Of a stretch of 64,000 nucleotides of DNA, positions 25,151-38,060 are shown in pieces. Origin of the DNA: Nautilus pompilius (taxonomy: Eukaryota > Mollusca > Cephalopoda > Nautilida > Nautilidae); assembly GCA_018389105.1 (NCBI GenBank), contig JACATO010001013.1:124001-188000 (forward strand), in the 5' to 3' direction. The position numbers were made by a program, and so were the translations under genes. A model generated the notes under the pieces. That model did no database searches, was not told the origin of the DNA, and worked only from the letters and a program-made list of their open reading frames with translations. How positions within the stretch are numbered: the stretch's first letter is position 1; each line of letters starts with the position of its first letter.

Positions 25151-26065
25151 CCACTCTTTATTAGACACTAGGAAAGGTTTTATTTTTCACTTATCGTCTA
25201 GTGTCAGTTATATATATGTTTTAAAAACTTTCTGCCACTGTGTCTACAGAAGGGTTTTTGACTCTGCCAGTGTCTGAGACGACACGGGAGTTGTCAGATA
25301 GACGTATACCTTAAAATAAACTTGGTCTCCTTCTTGAAGCTCGAGGGTCACCCTCCACACACACACACATTCGCCCGCCCACGAAAAGGAAAATTTTAAA
25401 ATAAATTCAGGCTTTTGTCAGCTTTGCTAGACGGCCACATTTTTAAAAAAAATGTATTTTCCAAGTGGATGTCAGAAGAATGCTGTTGGCTTTATAATTC
25501 AAACAATGCCCGAGTTAGTTTCAGCCGATAATTTTAACTCCGAACAGAGTCACACAGCCAGTGGTGCGGTGCCTCTCCGACCACCGTCAGCCGTAACTTT
25601 AATTTACGATCCAGATATCCCAAACTCACCCGTCTAGTCACTAACCTGATTACGAGCGATGCCAATATTAGTTTCAGCCCACATTGTTCGCATCTGAGTG
25701 CGCCAGTTAGGGCTGCAGCAGCAATTCTGTTTGTTGATGGATATTTAAAATGTAGGTTTTAATTTCAGTTTGGAGTCAGTTCATGTTATCCAGTACATTT
25801 AAGATTTATCGGTGAACCGTCTAATTTAGAACAATTGTTTTGGCGCCTACCAGTAAAATTGCCAATGCAAGTAAGCGGAGTTATTTCATTTTTAGTCGAT
25901 TAATCAAATATAAGTATAAATTTAGGGGTTTATTTTTATATATATATATATTTTTATCTTGTAATAATTGATAGAGGGCTGTGCGGTTAGGGGGAATAAC
26001 TGTGGACCCACCCGTGAAATACGCCACAGTTTATTTATATTCAAATTTATTAGTGTAGTAGTTTA

Positions 26066-26102
26066 TTGTCACGTGAGTATCAGAAAAACACTCACGTGAC
26101 AA
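26066..26102. promoter_or_regulatory. Perfect inverted repeat with two CACGTG E-boxes
   Basis: The arm TTGTCACGTGAGT (26066-26078) is repeated exactly inverted at 26090-26102 across an 11-base loop. Each arm contains GTCACGTGA, an E-box of the TFEB/USF/MITF class. It could be a paired binding site or a stem-loop; no transposon ends were recognised beside it. Confidence 0.55.
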
Positions 26103-29100
26103 ACGAGAAGTGTTTATTTAGCTTATTCTCTGTCGGAACTTTGATTGCATAAGACTTACTACGTCATCGAAATATCTTCCCGGGACATTTTTTTTTTTTG
26201 GCCCTAGGCCAACGTTTACCCGAGTTAATCTTTATTATTGTTGTTGTTGGGGGGGGGGTCAAGTTGAACAGTAGAATGTTTTTCAAAAATTCTTCATGAC
26301 GCATGTGCGGAACCAAACGCCATCTTGTTTCTCTCTGTTTACTCGACGTTCACTGTCAGTGATGTTTAAAGTCAAGTAGATGCGATATACGCGGGTCAGT
26401 CCTGCATCCGGTTCTCCTCCGCTAGGTTTAGAAGACTGGAACCGTAGGAAATGGTGGTTGGCACGCAGGTTTGAAGAAGAAATACGATGTAGAGGTGGTC
26501 TTCATGTTAGCCCGTGAAGTCGATATTCATTTCCAGTGATCGATGATTAAATAAGTTTACAAATGGCTCGGACACTCCCGCCTGCTTGCGGTTTGGGTGG
26601 GCGAGCTCTTAGCTCAATGGATTGCCAAAGATGTTCCCGGAAAAGCGATTGACCGCAGAAAACTATCCCTGTTTTGAACTTAACCCTCCCCCTATTGTCT
26701 CTTTACCTTCCTAGAGGAATTTTGTGTACAGAACTGCAGGCCTGATAACGAATTTTAAGGCCAACCAAACATTTTTTTTCTTTTTTCGCGTGACGTTCAG
26801 GACTGGGTGAAACCCCGCCTAGCGGGACGCACACGAGTAAAGAGCGCTTAACACGAGTTTCACGTCACAGCTGACACGTGTTAAAAAAACAACCACAGTT
26901 ACGGATTAAATTGCATGTGCATTATAAGTTTATTTTTCAAATGTATGGACTTACGTGAAAGTTGTATGTGCCCGGCTGTTGCATGGGCTACGCCTGCTGG
27001 CAGCTCAGCCGAGGACTTTAAATAATAAAAAAAGTCTTCTCCGCTATTCAGGGGTCTGTAAGCTCTCAACTGACTCTCACCAGGATTGGGCGAAAAGCCA
27101 GAAATTTATATTCGGCCACCAAAGAAGTGCTGGAGATGGGTCGGACTGAACCAGACCTGTTCACAGTTCTCATTCTAGTATTAAAAAAAAATTTTTTTTT
27201 AATGGCAGATGGAATTAACGCTTGCTAATGAGGATGCCAAGAATAGGGCGTTGGGAGAGCACCGTATTATTAAGGGCCACACTGTGGACCTTTCTGTGAG
27301 CGAGCAGAGTCGCTCCTTCGTCAAAAGTCGCGCGCACGCAGAAATACTAGGCGATGTGATTAGGGCTCCTGCGTCTTGTCATTGGGCCAGGTATTAAACA
27401 CCACCAGGAAACCTTATAGTTTGGACAGAATCCCGGCATGCACCGGGCGTCGCGTAGGATTTAACTTGCATTTGTGGTTTAGGGGTCAAGTGCGTTGCTG
27501 TCGGATTTGTCAGGATGACAAACCACCTAACTTTTAAGGGTCCGCACAAAAAAAAAATATCTAGCGCGCGTGCGCGCACGTGTGAGAAATTTGGTACTTC
27601 CGTCCGTACTTTTTCTGGTTTTGTTACCGACGGGGGCGCCCTCTACAAATGGTGCAGCTGAGAGTACTTCTTTTTGAAGTCCACGCTTCTTGTCTGTCGA
27701 ATCTGTTGGTGTCTTCCAGTTCTTGTTACTTACTTTGCACCATCTGGTGTCAAACGTCTTGCTAGTTCGGACAACGAAGTAGACTAGGCATCTCTGAGTC
27801 ATACTCGTAAAGATCATCTAGTCAATCGGTCTGGCGCAGCTATTATTCTCTACAAGAAATAGTCCAATATCTGTGATCAGTACCACTGTTTTTTTGTCAG
27901 ACAAAGACTTTCAGAAAATAGTACATGATACTAAAAAAAAAGAAAGATTGAAGATTTTGTGGCTTAAATTTCGTAATTACATTTTTAGAAATTTCTCTAT
28001 TTGTGGAGTTGTTCGAGATATTCTAAAAAAAACAAATGATTTAAAAGATAAGAGATTTACATTCTCTGTTTCTCTAAAAATATTAAAGCTCACATCAGTA
28101 ATCCTCTAGTTCAAATATGAACATGTTTTGAGTCTGCTAAAGGTCTCCTCAAAATTTTTCATGCTTAACTGTCACTCTGCTGAAATAAGTAACATGGTAG
28201 ATAATTGTTGTTGCAATATTCTTTGGTAAACAGCTCCCAGAAATTGAAGTCAGCATTTTATTTAGTCATATAAAAATCTCTTCTTCTTCTTCCTTTTTTT
28301 TTTTTTTTTTTTTGGAATAACTGGTGATGTCGAAAGTCTGGTTATAATAAGAGAGCAGCTAGTTGTAATTTTAAATAAGCAGGTGGAGTTTGATGAAGAA
28401 GAAACTTATTAACTTCACAATAAAAAGGTTTTCGTTTCCTACTTGTAGCTGGACATAAAGGAATTCTTTTGATTAATGTATATAAAACCTGACCTTTGTA
28501 ATTGTATGTGCAGTCAGTCAGACAGGCTAGGTTCAGCTTCTAGCATTCTGCGAGTATCAGGTACAACTTCTTTGTACTTCTATTGTACAATACGCACAGG
28601 TTTATAAACAGTCTAACAAACGTTTAGTAGAGAATTATTTATGTCTGAAATCTAAAACTTAAATTTAATTAGATTTAACCAAAGGCGTTTTATTAGAAAG
28701 CCGGCTTTACTTTATACAGAAATAAAGAAATAGTAACGATATTTCGAAGTTTGGCTGTCACACGTCACTTCTAGGTCGAGGTCGGTATCTACTATAAATA
28801 AGCAGCACGGATGCTTTTCTTATACTTGACTGTTTAATTCGCAAAGAAAAATAATTGCAAATAGTTACCTTCCCCTCGGGGCGTCTTTCCACGTATATTT
28901 TTGCTTTTCGATGATGTCAAGGAGTGAGGTGGGCAAGATGGGGACTGGCGCCTTTTGATAGGTTTAACGTGCAGAGCGAGAAGCTGACAGTTGAATATCG
29001 GAACATCAAGGTTTGAGACTCGAGTGCAGCGAGGATGGTCTGCTGATTGAAATGTAGATATTAAAGGGAGGTAAAGCGGAAACTCCCTCTACACACGTGT

Positions 29101-29481
29101 GTGTGTGTGTAAACTACTTACATAAAAATGACTAAGCGTTAACCGTAACCAGGAGTTTGATTTATAGTGCAAATTAAACGAGGCCACACTCAGAATTTTC
29201 CTTAAAAACAAATTCCTCTTGCGGTATCTAACTGAAAAAGGTTAAATGGAATTTAAGAGCTGTGCTGTATAACAAAAACATATAGGTGTTCTCAGCCCCA
29301 ACATTTATGTATCTTGTCGCACCACAAGCGTTTATTATCAATCTCCGTTTGCTCTTACTAATTCTTGTCTTGTTCTGTCAGCAGCTTGTCTTATCCATCA
29401 TTCGAGAAATGGAAGCTTGTACATGCAGCACGACACGTCATCTCCGCGGTTAACCCACAAAAACCAGGAGTAAGTCCACTC

Positions 29482-29483
<2 letters not shown>

Positions 29484-29522
<39 letters not shown>
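29484..29522. repeat. (GA)n microsatellite
   Basis: About nineteen uninterrupted GA units, with no TGACGTCA octamer inside. Confidence 0.95.
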
Positions 29523-29526
<4 letters not shown>

Positions 29527-30049
29527 GGACGTCACGCGCATAGGACTTCCGTCTGTGGAAATCAGACGCACGCACAGGCGGAACACAAAGGAATACTCCA
29601 GCTGTTACCTTCACGAGCCCCACCCCCCCCCTTCGTCGCCTCATAATAATTTTTTTAAAAAAATAATAACACCCATTTTTATTGACTAAGTGGAAAACTT
29701 TTTTTTTTTTTTACAATTTAATCGCACAAAGCTTCTAACAGTAAAAAAAAACAACAACAACATCTGACCCTTTAAAAGGCGAATATCGTCAAACCCGACC
29801 CATGGCGCTATTCACGAGAACCGAATTTTATCTGCAGAAGGAATTCTTTCGACATGCAAGAAATCTGACAAAAGAGCCGAGCCAAAAAATTCTTTTCGTC
29901 AGTATTGCACAAAGCTGTTAATTATACCTATTATTGTCCCGTCGGTTTTATCCCAATAATTGCACAGTTTTAATACCTGTTGCTAGAAAAAAAACAAAAT
30001 TATGCCATTAAGGATACGTGAACGCGTCCGTAGAGACTGCTTTTTGTTT

Positions 30050-31720
30050 TTGTTTGAAATGGTTTTCAGGGTTTGACGCTTTCCGGCTCCGTCCCGCTCG
30101 CCGAACCGTCTGTACCCGAAGGGGTTTTGATAAAGTGCCCTGTACGGGTTCGTTCGGTTGGGCGAACAGCATCCCTCTTCCGCCGAGAGTCTGCTGTGTG
30201 TCCGTCTTCAAAGACTGTAATCAACCGCTACTATTCTTACACAAACACCATCCGCGCTGAATGAAGTGGCTGACCAGTGCGGATAAATAAACGAATGCAT
30301 TTCGGGATTGTCTGGTGCCAAGTTGCGAAGGCAGAATTTCGCTTACAATTCAAGCCGCTTGTCTCAAGAGATCGGATGATTGCGACGCTGCAAAACCCGG
30401 GGCATTGTTTGGGACCTGCGAGCCAGGAAGTGCTAGGCACACGCCAACCGGACAGACGGCGGTCGGTCCAACACACGGTGTTGTTTGTGTGGTGGGGGAG
30501 GAGGAGATGACGGCACCAACAAAAGGAAGCACAAATATTACCGGAGAGTAACGACAAGCCGTAAATGAAGTCACGAACTCCCGCGTCTGTCGACTTCTCA
30601 GAATTCACGCATGCGCGCAATTTTCTTGGTTCCCATCCAACCCCTGGTCGAGTCGGGAAGTATTCAGCCAGGGGTTACGTTAATTCCAGTTATGCGTCCC
30701 CTCTCCTATACGACTCAATAGTATCCATTAATTTTTCCGCGAGCCAAAGGAACGCAGACCGGTCAATTATTTCTTCTTTTTTTAACTTAAAAGCCTCTGC
30801 TCGAGCGCCGCCTATCGACACATCGATGAATACGAAGGCCTCGTTTCCAGAGCCCCGTCGCCGGTAGTTACTCTGACGTAATAATAATAGTAATAAACAG
30901 CAGCTGTTGGAAAGTATCTAAGCGCCGCCGCGTAAAATATCGCTCGGTTCCTTTCTATGGCTTGTATTCAGCTTCCTCTCGGTGTCAAGGTCGAGCCGGT
31001 ATCTCTCTCTCTCTTCTTTTTTTCTTGTTTTCTAGGAAGGGAGAAGACAAAAAAAGGGGGGAGGGTTCAGCCACCAGCCATTGCCGGCAGATAGATGGAT
31101 AGATAGATAGATATCTAAAGTTTCACAATAAGCCTTTGAGCGAGCGCCCCTCCCACCTAGCGAACAAAGCCCCCCGCTGTGCGCTCGAGACGGCGGCGCC
31201 CTCTCCCCAGCTGGCCTAGGTACATGCAGCTCCTGCACGCGGCCGGACGGTTCGGGGGTCTCAGCTTTCACGCGCCGATCAATTCTCGGGACAAAAGAGA
31301 ACTCCGCCATTGTAAGTTCGCGATGTGTGTAGCCGGAGATATTAAAAAGGCGGCCATTGGATGACACGGAACGCCGAGCCCCCATAACAGGGGCAGGTTT
31401 GCGGGTGAAGGTGTCGCTTTCAGGTCGCGCATTCTTTATGGCGGACCTGCCCTGTATCGACTGCTGGTATTTCTGGTCGCTTCTCCCCCTCCTAGCCAGT
31501 CAGACGGTAATAGGATCCGATCGACCGAAGTGCACGAGCGTTTTTGATGGCAATCAATTTTCTGCCTGTCTTCTATGCGCGCGCTGTTTACATGTACATT
31601 ACACACAACAACAACAACAACGACGACGACGACAGCGGCTGCCTCTCGCCCCGCCCCGCCGGCTTCACTCCGCCAGCCTAAACAGGCTTAAAACTCATCC
31701 CAACTCTAGATAAGTAAACA
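30050..31720. promoter_or_regulatory. CpG-rich block, possible promoter or regulatory region
   Basis: This is the longest CpG-rich run in the window. It includes AAGGCGGCCATTGG near 31.35 kb (an inverted CCAAT word), TATTCTTT near a GCGCGC word, and a CAACAACGACGACGAC trinucleotide run near 31.6 kb. Ten frames of 60-127 codons overlap on both strands; none is recognisable and none is bounded by convincing splice sites. It may be the 5' end of a gene whose body I cannot see, or an isolated island. Confidence 0.4.
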
Positions 31721-31919
31721 GTCATTAAATGTACAGATGCGTAATTTTTTAAACCTCGCAAACTCTTTTGTTCGCTTTTCAAAATTTGCCAGCTTGGAGC
31801 AGATCGGACGAGAGCCCCGGAAGACTGGCTAATAATCAATGCATTAGTGAACGCCCCACCCATCTTCCCATCCCGGTCCGAGGAGGCTAATTCTACACTG
31901 GGCAACACCGAAAACAAAG

Positions 31920-31962
<43 letters not shown>
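31920..31962. repeat. (GA)n microsatellite
   Basis: About twenty GA units after GAAAACAAAGGA, with no TGACGTCA inside. Confidence 0.95.
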
Positions 31963-31966
<4 letters not shown>

Positions 31967-32109
31967 CGCGATAAGGGTCAGGGTTAGGGATTCCTTCCAC
32001 CTATCAGGCCCCGAAACTTGTCGGCGATGTGCCCCTTCACGCTCCCCACTAAGCGAATCGGGAAATAGCCGACTAATCCTCCGCTTCCAGGCTTCTTCCA
32101 CTCCGCGAT

Positions 32110-33120
32110 GTTTCCAGACCGAGCGTTAGCTGGTCAACGCAGAAAGAGAATGTCAGCATTTATAAATAGCTGTGTGTGTTTGTGTGTGTGGTCAGGGTTC
32201 CAGCAGACATACTATATAACACACGTCCAAGCTTTACGCATTTTCGAGTGGGCCACATGCTTATCTACGTCCGCCTGCATCCTTATCGCGATGGCTCCGC
32301 CGCCCCTGGTTGTTTGTTTGTTTTCTCGTTCTTTGTTGACGGTGGGGAGGAGGAAATGAAAACCTTTCGCAGCTATTACAATAGCGTCACACTGTCTATT
32401 TCCCCGAATGATACAAGTTTCGGTTTAAAAAGAAAAAGGAGAAATAGAAAACGTGTCTAAGACAGTATACAGTCCTAATCGAGTGTATTAGGGCAAAAGA
32501 AAGAAGACAAAAAAGAAATTCAAAGCCAATCTCCAGGTTGATGTTGTTTGTTTTTTTCTTTCCGCTGCCACTCCGCCTCCTGTCTCCTTTGTTTTCTCGC
32601 TATTTTTGCTGCTAACCTCATCCACGTGCTTTCACTTCCCGACGGTTATCCCCCCTCTTTCGACCTTCATGCTTTTGTTTTGTCTTTTCTCTACTTTCGT
32701 GGGAAGTATATGTTTATTGTGCAGTACTTTGTAAGATTCTTAAGTAGATTAGCAGTCTGCCGCTCAGTGGAGCAACTGAAATCAGGCGAAAGCTTTTTTG
32801 CTTGTTGAGAATCGTGACATGACACCACCATTCATTCCAGTTGATGGCAGAGTTCAGTTAACCCAAGGGTTTTTTTTTTTTTTTTAACTTTTTTGCTTGA
32901 CTTGGTCCCCATTCAACAACAACAACAAAAACAAACACACTGATTAAATTTAGAAGACCCCGTTCAGGTCCACCAAACACCAGATTTCCACGCATTTATG
33001 ATTTCTAATGAAAGATAGGTGTCTTCACGTTTCGCCATTGTCGCTACTCTGACCTTGACACCCCTGTGGCTGTAAGTTTACACGCACGTACTTGGATTGT
33101 TAATCTGAAAGCTGCCCAGC
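32110..33120. other. Non-coding stretch
   Basis: Moderate GC falling to AT-rich; T-homopolymer near 32.87 kb. The frames at 32.11-32.81 kb look like chance openings. Confidence 0.5.
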
Positions 33121-33510
33121 CACCGCTCGCTCTCTCTCTCTCTCTCTCTCTGTTTCCCCTCTTCTCTCTCCTTCTCTCTGTCTCATCTTCTCTCTCTCTT
33201 CTCTGTACTGACGTCATCTCTCCCTCTCTTTCTCTGTACTGACGTCATCTCTGTGTAATGACGTCGTCTCTCTCTGTACTGACGTCATTCTCTCTCTCTT
33301 TCTCTGTACTGACGTCATCTCTGTGTAATGACGTCGTCTCTCTCTGTACTGACGTCATTCTCCCTCTCTTTCTCTGTACTGACGTCATCTCTGTGTAATG
33401 ACGTCGTCTCTCTCTGTACTGACGTCATTCTCTCTCTCTTTCTCTGTACTGACGTCATCTCTCCCTCTCTTTCTCTGTACTGACGTCATTTTCTCTCTCT
33501 CTCTCTTTCT
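33121..33510 (-). repeat. CRE-octamer tandem array 3 with an exact 70-bp higher-order unit
   Basis: After a CT tract there are twelve octamer positions. Intact TGACGTCA lies at 33209, 33240, 33280, 33310, 33350, 33380, 33420, 33450 and 33481; TGACGTCG lies at 33259, 33329 and 33399. The set 33240/33310/33380/33450 is spaced at exactly 70 bp, and within each 70-bp block the order is CTGTACTGACGTCATC, TGTAATGACGTCGTC, CTGTACTGACGTCATT. Near-identity between blocks points to recent duplication. Confidence 0.93.
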
Positions 33511-34808
33511 CCTTTTGCGACCCAACTCTGTCTATATCTATTTATTTACTATCACCTAAAATTAAACAAAAGGAGGTTCAATCTCGGACTCTGTCGAAAG
33601 GTTTGTCATTCCCAAACCGCTTCGGGCCGGATGAATGGCAGTGAATACGATTTAGTTTGTCTTACGCTTTACTACAAACACTTTTAAAAATATTTAAATA
33701 TTTACAAAATAAAAAGGAGCTAATAATAATAATAATAATAATGTGCCGTCGGTTGATCTGCACAGTGGGATTCTAGGCGACGCGATCTCAAAAAGCTGTT
33801 GAGAGGTGACATATGACACATTTATTTTCGCTAATTAAAGATGTCGTAGCGCTCGGTCACGTCTGTCTTTAAAAACTACTACTAGTATTTTTCATGCTAA
33901 CGAGCAATAATTAAGTACGAATAAGCACCACCCTGACTTCCAAACAGGATGATCAGGGTCCTTTGATCCGCGCCCTAATTCGGAATTTTCGAAAATACAT
34001 TTTGCATCAGTCGAACAGCAGTGTCGGCGAACACTGCGCTAGCCGTTTTCTGATCAACTTTATGATCGTAATCAATTCACTCGTGACAGGTTGGGTGGGT
34101 GGGTGGAGTTCTTCTCCGCCAGTGCCGAAATAACTAAGATTATTTCCTCGTTTTTCTAAGCGAAATGATTTCCAATGTCAATGATGCCAGTCGCAGCCCT
34201 GCTTTGACATCCACAAACACACCGGAAACCGTTGGCGCAGATTCTGATAGTTTTCGAAATTATGTTTCGCATAGGTTCCAAGATCAGTGTATTTTTTCTC
34301 TCTTCCCTTCTTTCCAAAAGAGCTCAGAAGCACAAGATGGCGCTACTTAAAGTACTGATAGAAGGATATTTCATTGATTATTTCATATATGCAGTTAATG
34401 TGTTGTAATTAGTAATTTTAACATTGGAACTGAATTATCAGCACTGCTGGTGTGATTTATTTAGTTTAATAGTTCAGGGAAAAGTAGACAGGAAGCCATC
34501 ATAGCTTATGAAATAGTCTCCGCAGAAGAGAAAAAGCCACCAATACGATTCCTAGATATTGTTAACCCTAACTACACACCGGTAGTTTATTCGCACTCAC
34601 TCATAATTGTATCACTCAGCAGCTATTTTCCGATATGTAACCACGTCAGAATCTTACCCTATTTGTAACTGAAACTTATAGTGCTAGTAACCCTCCGAAA
34701 GAAACTTCCCTTATACATAAATCCCCTAATTATTTAAAACCCTTTAATTCTCCTCTTAAACATATAAGATTCAAGCTTATTAGTTCAAAAAATTTTAACC
34801 GTTCAGAT

Positions 34809-35012
34809 TTATTTAACTAGCTTGAAATCCGGAAACGTTCCAGTAAATCTGTAGTGACCCCTCAAATAAACCGATTTCCTCCTCCCTCTCGAGTGAGGTC
34901 TCCACGCCTGCGCAGTGTATCCAAGACGTGGATGAACCAAGAACTTGTATAACAGAGCTGAAAATTCATTACGTTTACCTTTGATGCTCCAGTTAACGGT
35001 TCCCCGCATCAT
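34809..35012 (-). pseudogene. LINE (CR1/Jockey-like) reverse-transcriptase fragment
   Basis: The minus-strand frame contains LLYKFLVHPRLGYTAQAW, which matches the segment downstream of the catalytic box in non-LTR retrotransposon ORF2 proteins (pattern LYKxLVRPxLEYxxxxW). Only about 65 codons are readable and the following segment is scrambled, so this is a truncated dead copy. Confidence 0.6.
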
Positions 35013-36199
35013 CCCGTTTGTTTTGTCTGCCGGACTCCAGCCGTCCGTCTTAGGGGGAAGAAAATGTGTGCAGCAAACTGACTGCCCTCATGTATCTTTT
35101 CAATCCAGTCTTTTAGAAACCAAAACACTTTCTAGAACATCACTGCAGAAAGGATTCTTCTTGGTTCTCAGGGTCGAAAAGAGAAAAAAAGAATAAGATA
35201 TGCAAGAAAACCCGAATGACAAATTAACATCGTCCGCAGGATCCGGACAAAGACCGTCCACTGTAACTTAAAAGTCTCAGAAAGTTTGATTAAAAAAAAA
35301 AAAAACAAAAAACAAAAACGAAAGCGTCTTTATTTTTATTTCTTTTACGTAATCAATACATATACTTTTATCGTTCAATGATCTGGAGCGACTGAGCTAT
35401 TAACATTGCAGATACTGAAAACCATAAATCAATTCCTGATTATGGCGAGGGAGCCGCTTACTGTCGAAGAATAAATTATCCGAGATCTCTTTGTCTTTAT
35501 GACGTTGGCTTGTTGTGTTATAACTATGTGGGCTACAACCTCGACCATGAATAGTCGCTTGTTCGATCCGGTTAGACGTGAGACCGGGGTCATGAATGGC
35601 GAACACAAACCAATTCATGTTTTCCTTTCTGGATATGAAAAGATCTTTTATTACCAGCATCATCTGAAATAACTCTGTTCCCAAGCCTCAGTGGCACCAT
35701 CTCTGTGCTTCTGGTTTCTCTATTTATTAACATATCTCTTATATATATATATATTTCTTGTCTGTTATCTAAAATAACTTGCCATCAACCCATAATGTCG
35801 CAGTCTACGAGTCTACAAAGGGGTATTCGAAACATTACAAGCAATTTGTGTGCATCCATTTAGAAGAATAAAAAAGAATTAATAGGGAATATAATTATCA
35901 TCACTAGTCACAGCAGAATCAGCCTACAACTCTCGCTCTAAAAGTTGTCGGAGGTTAAGACACGCACTGTATCCGTTAAAAACCCTGTTCACGCATGCGA
36001 ACAGCTTCTACATTTGACCTAACCATTTTGTGCATAAATTTTTTTCTTCTTTTCTTGTTTGTAATTCTCAATAAAATCAAACTGTTCTTTGGCTCATAAA
36101 TCAATGCCCTATTTCCACTCTCCCAATTAGGCATGCTAGTATTAAGTACGGCAGCCAATTAGGCTCGGCCATTGTCACAAAGTGAAACATTTTGACACG

Positions 36200-36532
36200 T
36201 GGTCAGACTTCTCCAAAAGGTTGAGTCAGTTGTATGTACAGAAGCTGATGCCAAACATGGGTTCAGAAATCAGAGTTCGGTTATGCACAGACTAGCAGGG
36301 CCGGATGACTACAGGAGTCAGTAGGTCAGACATGTTCACAAATTAATATCAGACATATAGAGGATATCAATCACAAAAGAGACACACAGGCAAACATCTA
36401 TGCAGAAAAGGTCGCAAACCAGATGCGCAGAAGTTGATTGACAGGGATTACATCTATCAGGGCTATCAGATTAGGCTTGTATAGAGTGTGAGGTCAGTTC
36501 TAGATCAGACGTGCAGGAAGGTTAACAGATAT
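36200..36532. other. CAGA-rich segment
   Basis: CAGA occurs thirteen times in about 330 bp (at 36204, 36239, 36264, 36271, 36288, 36327, 36350, 36403, 36420, 36428, 36467, 36506 and 36526), five of them as CAGAC, the SMAD-box word. Spacing is irregular. It may be a degenerate minisatellite or a regulatory cluster. Confidence 0.4.
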
Positions 36533-37749
36533 ACACCAGTTTCAAGGCCGATCACACAAGTGGATAACACCAAAATGTTCGCACTTTAACGATTAAGTAA
36601 ATTGGACGATTGCTCGGCTTAGCTCTACCGAATCCGTGTCTACTGAATAAAATACCAACTGATTGGCCCGGCTAACACTTTACGACTTGCTATCGTTTTC
36701 AACAGAAAGGTAGAGCTAAAACAACAAAAACGAGGAGTTTAAAGCAGATGGTTTGCTAGCAAAGACACGGCAGATTCTCTTAAAGCGCCACAACCACTAA
36801 TATAGCACATCTATTTTTAGCAGTATAATCTATCCAAATAAGCAGTTATATATATTTTAAAAAATTTTAAAAGCGTAAAAGGAACAAATAAACTTCTTTA
36901 AAATGAGGTGTCTCGTCGTCAACAAATACATTTTACTTTTTGTTCACTTTTATCCTTTGTGAAAGATAGTTTGATCCCAACGTAATAATTCACGCTGGTG
37001 TCGTCCTTCTGATCTTTTGTCATTGTTTTAGTCCATTTTCATTAGATTCTTCTTTTTTTAAAGTTTTTACATAGAAATATTTCCTGGTATTTATCTGAAA
37101 TAGTTGTTTTGTTCGACTAAAAATAAAACAAAGTTTTACCAATAAACAAAAGTTATATTTAAAATATATATATACATATATATATATATAAATTTTTATT
37201 TAGGATTGATGTAATTTTAGTCAATAAACCCACAAAACGAACAGGTAAATCTCACAGTGCTTTGTTAAGACAAGAGACCATACACATGTATACTTCGATG
37301 GACATTTACGTCGGCAAAGTCTTCACGAATGTTACCAGAATTTATGATCGAGTCAGTATTAAAATTACTGACCTCGGTATTAAATGCAAATAGGAAATAA
37401 TTAATCAGATATTTTTATACTGATATACAGTAGTGATGTAAGACACTTTCGAACACTGTGCACAAGTCTGACGCGACGCTGCGTTTTCGTTGTAATGTCA
37501 AACAAAGTCGGTGGGCCATTTTGGACAGCAAAAGCGTTCATACCGTTTATTGTTGGTGGGGAGAGGAAACGGTCCTAGAAATGCAATGAATGACCTGCCA
37601 TAATAATTAGGCCACCCGTCGTTGTCACAGTATTCCAGGTTACTGACGGCGAACAAAGACAAGTAAACAGTGCAATTCTTCACGTCAGTGCTTGATCGAG
37701 CCATCTTTAGCAGCGCGAAGAATTTCTTACCCCATTTGGCTGTAAGTCG

Positions 37750-38060
37750 ACGAGACGTTGTATCACGGACTGTCTAGGTTTTCCACCTCACCCCCACATA
37801 TTCGTGCGAGAGCTTCCTATACTTCTATTGTATTGGGGGACGTTTGTTCTCAGCTGACGATCCAGATGCTCAATTGGATTCGTATCATCGCTCTGAGGTA
37901 CCTACGGAAAAAGCTGAATGACTTCATTCCTCTTTCAGCTGTGGTCATACAAAAGGTTTGGCATGTAGTGTCATCCTCTTGAAGAATATGGACAGCGAAT
38001 CTCTGCAAGCCTTGTTGGTACAATGCTACGAAATATGTTTTTTTTTTTTAATTTCAGAGT
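37750..38060 (-). pseudogene. Tc1-like transposase, C-terminal fragment
   Basis: Reading the minus strand from 38.04 kb downward gives LQRFAVHILQEDDTTCQT, which matches the Tc1 segment around the second catalytic Asp (FQQDNAPxHT). After a frameshift comes DTNPIEHLDRQL, matching [14 protein letters not shown] with the conserved SPDLN partly lost, and then a degraded tail. The N-terminal DNA-binding part is not recognisable. The frame of about 99 codons at 37971-38270 overlaps this piece. Confidence 0.6.

Larger units (their letters stand above)
24913..30000. other. Non-coding stretch, no gene recognised
   Basis: Apart from the LINE-like scrap at its left end it holds a 13-bp inverted repeat near 26.08 kb, a T-homopolymer run near 28.3 kb, and a GA microsatellite at 29.48-29.52 kb. 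Frames at 27.21-27.40, 27.53-27.82 and 27.87-28.11 kb have no recognisable homology. Confidence 0.5.
33515..37740. other. Mostly non-coding stretch
   Basis: Apart from a LINE fragment near 34.9 kb no gene is seen. It has a TAA run near 33.72 kb, AT dinucleotide runs near 35.74 and 37.17 kb, and a CAGA-rich segment at 36.20-36.53 kb. Confidence 0.5.

Noticed and set aside
26590-26660. tRNA gene suggested by A-box-like TAGCTCAATGG
   Set aside because: No B-box at the proper distance and no cloverleaf.
31975-31990. Telomere-like GGTCAGGGTTAGGG
   Set aside because: Only about two units; no interstitial telomeric array.
22660-34340. AAGATGGCG words near 22.67, 26.32 (inverted) and 34.33 kb as YY1-type initiators
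   Set aside because: Short motif with chance occurrences; no supporting CpG block or exon at two of the three sites.
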